Source: Gillisia xinjiangensis
GTDB lineage: Bacteria; Bacteroidota; Bacteroidia; Flavobacteriales; Flavobacteriaceae
Length of the DNA stretch: 64,000 nt
Direction: 5' to 3'
NCBI RefSeq assembly: GCF_046298265.1
Contig: NZ_JBKAHK010000010.1
Coordinates: 1 to 64,000 of the forward strand
Shown piece by piece: positions 61,094-64,000 of the stretch (the stretch's first letter is position 1; each line of letters opens with the position of its first letter). Both the position numbers and the translations under genes were made by a program. Below the pieces are notes generated by a model. That model saw nothing but the letters and a program-made list of their open reading frames with translations, made no database searches and was not told where the DNA came from.

Positions 61094-64000
61094 TTACTTC
61101 ATAGTAACAATAAGGTCTTCTGAAAAAACCATTTCTCCCTGAGGCAAAATAATTTTATCTATTTCCCCTTGAGCATTGGAGGTGATTGTGGTTTCCATCT
61201 TCATTGCTTCAATTATAAACAATGGTTCATTTTTATCGACTTTTTGTCCCTTTTTAACCAAAATAGAAGATAAGGAACCCTGAAGCGGAGCACCAATTTC
61301 CTTCGGATTTGTTTTATCTGCTTTTTGATGAACAAGCTTTTCCACCTTGATCGATTTATCCTGAATTTTCACTGCCCGGGTTTGCCCGTTCACCTTGAAA
61401 TATGCATCAACCATTCCATCGCTGTTAGGTTCACTTACTGACATCAACTGGATCAATAAGGTTTTCCCCTTATCCATTTCAACGATAATCTCTTCTCCGG
61501 GATCCATTCCGTAAAAGAAATTTTTGGTAGGAATATTTACGACATTTCCGTACTCCTTATGATGGTTATAGGCATCTGTAAAGACCTTTGGATATAACTT
61601 ATAGGAAAGAAAATCGGTCATATCCAGTTTTCTACCCATGGCTTCTTTAAAGGTTTTATCAAATTCAGCAAATTCAGCTTCAAAATCTATAGGTTCCATA
61701 TGAGCATTTGGCCTGTTGGTATAGGGCTTTTCATCTTTTAGAATGATCTTCTGAATTTTTTCGGGGAAACCACCTACGGGTTGCCCCAGGTCTCCGCGAA
61801 AGAAACTTTTTACCGAAGCAGGAAAGGACATTTCTTCTCCCCGTTCCAGAACATCTGCTATGCTATAATTATTACTAACCAGATATTGAGCCATATCCCC
61901 TACCACTTTTGAGCTTGGTGTTACTTTTATAATATCTCCAAAAAGGTCATTTACCTGGGAATACATATCGGTAATTTCATTAAATCTGTCGGCTAAACCA
62001 AGGGATTCTGCTTGTGGTTTCAGGTTGGAATACTGTCCTCCCGGAATTTCATGTTTGTAAACATCGGCAGTACCGGCTTTAAGTCCGCTTTCAAAAGGAT
62101 AGTAATAATTGCGGACAGATTCCCAGTAATGAGAATACTCATTCAGCTTATCCATATCAAATTCGGGACTTCTACTCTGAAATTTCATCATTTCCACGAT
62201 GGAATTAAAATTAGGTTGTGATGTAAGTCCGGACAGACCTCCCAGGGCTACATCTACAACATCTACGCCTGCTTCAATAGCCTTTAAGTAGGTTGCAGCT
62301 TGGATGGAAGAGGTATCATGTGTATGCAGGTGAATTGGAATGTTGATCCTGGATTTCAGAGCATGGATCAGCTCCTCTGCCGCATAAGGTTTTAAAATTC
62401 CCGCCATATCTTTTATTCCCAGGATATGTGCCCCGGCATCCTCCATTTGCTTGGCGAGATTTACATAATATTCAATAGTGTATTTGGTTTGTTTGGTATC
62501 CAGAATATCTCCGGTATAACAAATGGAAGCCTCTGCAAGACCCGAAGTATTTTCCCGAACATATTTTATACAAGGTTCTATGGATTCCATCCAGTTAAGT
62601 GAATCGAAAATCCTGAAAACATCCACTCCGTTCTCCCAGGCTTCGGTCACAAAACGCTCTATTAGATTATCCGGATATGCGGTATAACCCACTCCGTTTG
62701 AACCTCGTAAAAGCATTTGTAAAAGCACGTTTGGCATAGCTTTTCTAAGCAATTGCAAACGTTCCCATGGATTTTCCTTTAAAAACCTAAGACAAACATC
62801 AAAGGTGGCACCACCCCAAACTTCCATACTGAACACGTTGGGATGATTTTTGGCAAAGCCTTCTGCCACTTTCATCATATCATAGGTTCGCATGCGTGTT
62901 GCCAGCAAACTTTGATGGGCATCCCGCATTGTGGTATCCGTAAATTTAATTTCATTTTGATGCCTTAACCATCTTGAAAATTTCTCAGGTCCCAATTCGG
63001 TGAGCCTATCCTTGGTGCCTTTTGGATAGTTCCCATATTCATCAAATTTAGGAACATGAGGAAGTATGAATTTTTTGGAGCGATCTATTTCCTTTACATC
63101 CGGATTTCCGTTTACAGTGATATCTCCAAGGAATTTAACCAGCTTGGTTGCACGGTTGCGACTTGGCTTTATTATAAATAAATCCGGGTTATCTTTTATG
63201 AAGTTTACGGTAACCTTTCCTTCCCTGAATTTCTCATGCTGAAGAATATTATCGAGAAATGCCATATTGGTCTTTACTCCACGTACCCTGAATTCGGCCA
63301 GGGTACGACGCATTTTTCTACAGGCACCGTCTAAAGTCCGGCTGCTTGCTGAAACTTTTACCAGCATAGAATCAAAGAATGGTGAAATGGTAACACCCTG
63401 ATAAACACTCCCGGCATCCAGCCTTATTCCAAAACCGGAAGCACTTCTATAAGTGGTAATGGTTCCATAATCCGGTTTAAAATCATTTTCCGGATCTTCT
63501 GTTGTAATTCTGCACTGAAGGGCAAATCCATTTATCTTAAGACTTTCCTGCCCGTGGATTTTGATTTGGTCATCACTTAATTTATAACCGCCGGCTATGA
63601 ATATCTGGGCTTTTACAAGATCGATCCCGGTAACAATTTCAGTTACTGTGTGTTCAACCTGTATCCTTGGATTTACTTCAATAAAATATATTTCCCCATC
63701 TTCTACAAGAAATTCCACCGTTCCAATATTGTTATATTTTACGGCCTTGCAGATGTCCAGCGCATATTTATATAACTTATCCTTAATTTCCTCACCCAAA
63801 CCAAGGGAAGGAGCAAATTCTATAACCTTTTGATAGCGTCTTTGAACAGAACAATCCCTTTCAAAAAGATGAACCATATCACCATGGTTATCGGCCACTA
63901 TCTGGATTTCTATATGTTTGGGATTTTCAACGAATTTTTCGATAAAAACCGTGTCATCTCCAAAAGCATTCCCGGCTTCCCTTTTTGATTCGGGAAAAGC
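61094..64000 (-). CDS. pyc: Pyruvate carboxylase, N-terminus cut by the right edge
   Basis: Biotin enzyme making oxaloacetate from pyruvate. The visible 968 codons include the end of the biotin-carboxylase domain (FERDCSVQRRYQKVIE, EVNPRIQVEHTVTE), the carboxyltransferase (FTDTTMRDAHQSLLATRMRT; GIKDMAGILKPYAAEELI; HLHTHDTSS) and the C-terminal biotinyl domain with the target Lys in IIEAMKMETTIT. The frame stays open to base 64000 (AFPESKREAGNAFGDDTVFIEKF), so about 180 N-terminal residues lie outside. GTG at 63898 is not the start. Confidence 0.96.
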   Translation of the reverse strand, partial: AFPESKREAGNAFGDDTVFIEKFVENPKHIEIQIVADNHGDMVHLFERDCSVQRRYQKVIEFAPSLGLGEEIKDKLYKYALDICKAVKYNNIGTVEFLVEDGEIYFIEVNPRIQVEHTVTEIVTGIDLVKAQIFIAGGYKLSDDQIKIHGQESLKINGFALQCRITTEDPENDFKPDYGTITTYRSASGFGIRLDAGSVYQGVTISPFFDSMLVKVSASSRTLDGACRKMRRTLAEFRVRGVKTNMAFLDNILQHEKFREGKVTVNFIKDNPDLFIIKPSRNRATKLVKFLGDITVNGNPDVKEIDRSKKFILPHVPKFDEYGNYPKGTKDRLTELGPEKFSRWLRHQNEIKFTDTTMRDAHQSLLATRMRTYDMMKVAEGFAKNHPNVFSMEVWGGATFDVCLRFLKENPWERLQLLRKAMPNVLLQMLLRGSNGVGYTAYPDNLIERFVTEAWENGVDVFRIFDSLNWMESIEPCIKYVRENTSGLAEASICYTGDILDTKQTKYTIEYYVNLAKQMEDAGAHILGIKDMAGILKPYAAEELIHALKSRINIPIHLHTHDTSSIQAATYLKAIEAGVDVVDVALGGLSGLTSQPNFNSIVEMMKFQSRSPEFDMDKLNEYSHYWESVRNYYYPFESGLKAGTADVYKHEIPGGQYSNLKPQAESLGLADRFNEITDMYSQVNDLFGDIIKVTPSSKVVGDMAQYLVSNNYSIADVLERGEEMSFPASVKSFFRGDLGQPVGGFPEKIQKIILKDEKPYTNRPNAHMEPIDFEAEFAEFDKTFKEAMGRKLDMTDFLSYKLYPKVFTDAYNHHKEYGNVVNIPTKNFFYGMDPGEEIIVEMDKGKTLLIQLMSVSEPNSDGMVDAYFKVNGQTRAVKIQDKSIKVEKLVHQKADKTNPKEIGAPLQGSLSSILVKKGQKVDKNEPLFIIEAMKMETTITSNAQGEIDKIILPQGEMVFSEDLIVTMK

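Noticed and set aside
1..64000. CRISPR array, insertion sequence or rRNA gene inside the window
   Set aside because: No regularly spaced repeats, transposase or rRNA core sequence were seen.

Overview
The window is chromosomal DNA from a member of the Bacteroidota, most likely a marine, pigmented Flavobacteriaceae (Gramella/Christiangramia-, Salegentibacter- or Zunongwangia-like; the genus is a guess). The evidence is: low-GC coding sequence; promoters of the Bacteroidota type (TTTG, 17-23 bp, TAnnTTTG) instead of sigma70 boxes; no Shine-Dalgarno sequences; a transketolase split into two genes; TonB-dependent receptors; a MarR-YceI pair; and proteins typical of that family. There is no CRISPR array, prophage or transposase. 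Nearly all of it is housekeeping DNA, so the interest lies in control regions, small genes and repeats.

Layout. 1-866: three near-identical tandem promoters firing off the left edge, probably for an rRNA operon outside the window. 867-4136: thrS-infC-rpmI-rplT, with infC probably starting at AUA. 4313-11515 (minus): a secreted protein of unknown function, dnaB, accA, an EamA permease, an LptF/G permease and tgt. 11688-13576: split transketolase. 13699-17393: outer-membrane barrel, FKBP lipoprotein, a small S4/methyltransferase/phosphoribosyltransferase operon and aroK. 17610-18236: two tRNA-Lys genes in a tandem repeat, then tRNA-Leu. 18573-23373: a MerR/CarH-type regulator and crtI-crtB-crtZ-crtY, sufficient to make zeaxanthin from geranylgeranyl-PP. 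23494-34249: thioredoxin, S24 repressor, aconitase, MoxR, two SurA-like foldases, three small plus-strand genes and guaB. 34331-40553: an Fbp-type iron ABC transporter divergent from a FecA-like receptor. 40668-51444: HMG-CoA lyase, LysE, pyrD, a large TonB receptor, pepT, a frameshifted ydeI, a barrel protein, a subtilisin lipoprotein and a rhodanese. 51743-52847: marR-yceI. 52861-60041: the complete trp operon trpL-E-G-D-C-F-B-A. 60119-60384: two tiny genes including ribosomal protein THX. 60386-64000 (minus): a uracil-DNA-glycosylase-like gene and pyruvate carboxylase, cut by the right edge.

How parts work together. The carotenoid operon is headed by a regulator carrying the residues of B12-dependent photoreceptors, and two TGTTTAAACA palindromes lie in its promoter region. 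The iron-uptake genes share a 19-bp operator-like dyad on both sides of their divergent control region. The trp operon begins with a 20-codon leader peptide containing three consecutive Trp codons, followed by an intrinsic terminator: classical attenuation. Two promoters (trpL and the HMG-CoA lyase gene) place the -7 box exactly 5 nt before the ATG, suggesting leaderless mRNAs.

Limits: no searches or folding programs were run. Family assignments rest on recognised motifs and gene order, and promoter and operator calls come from inspection.
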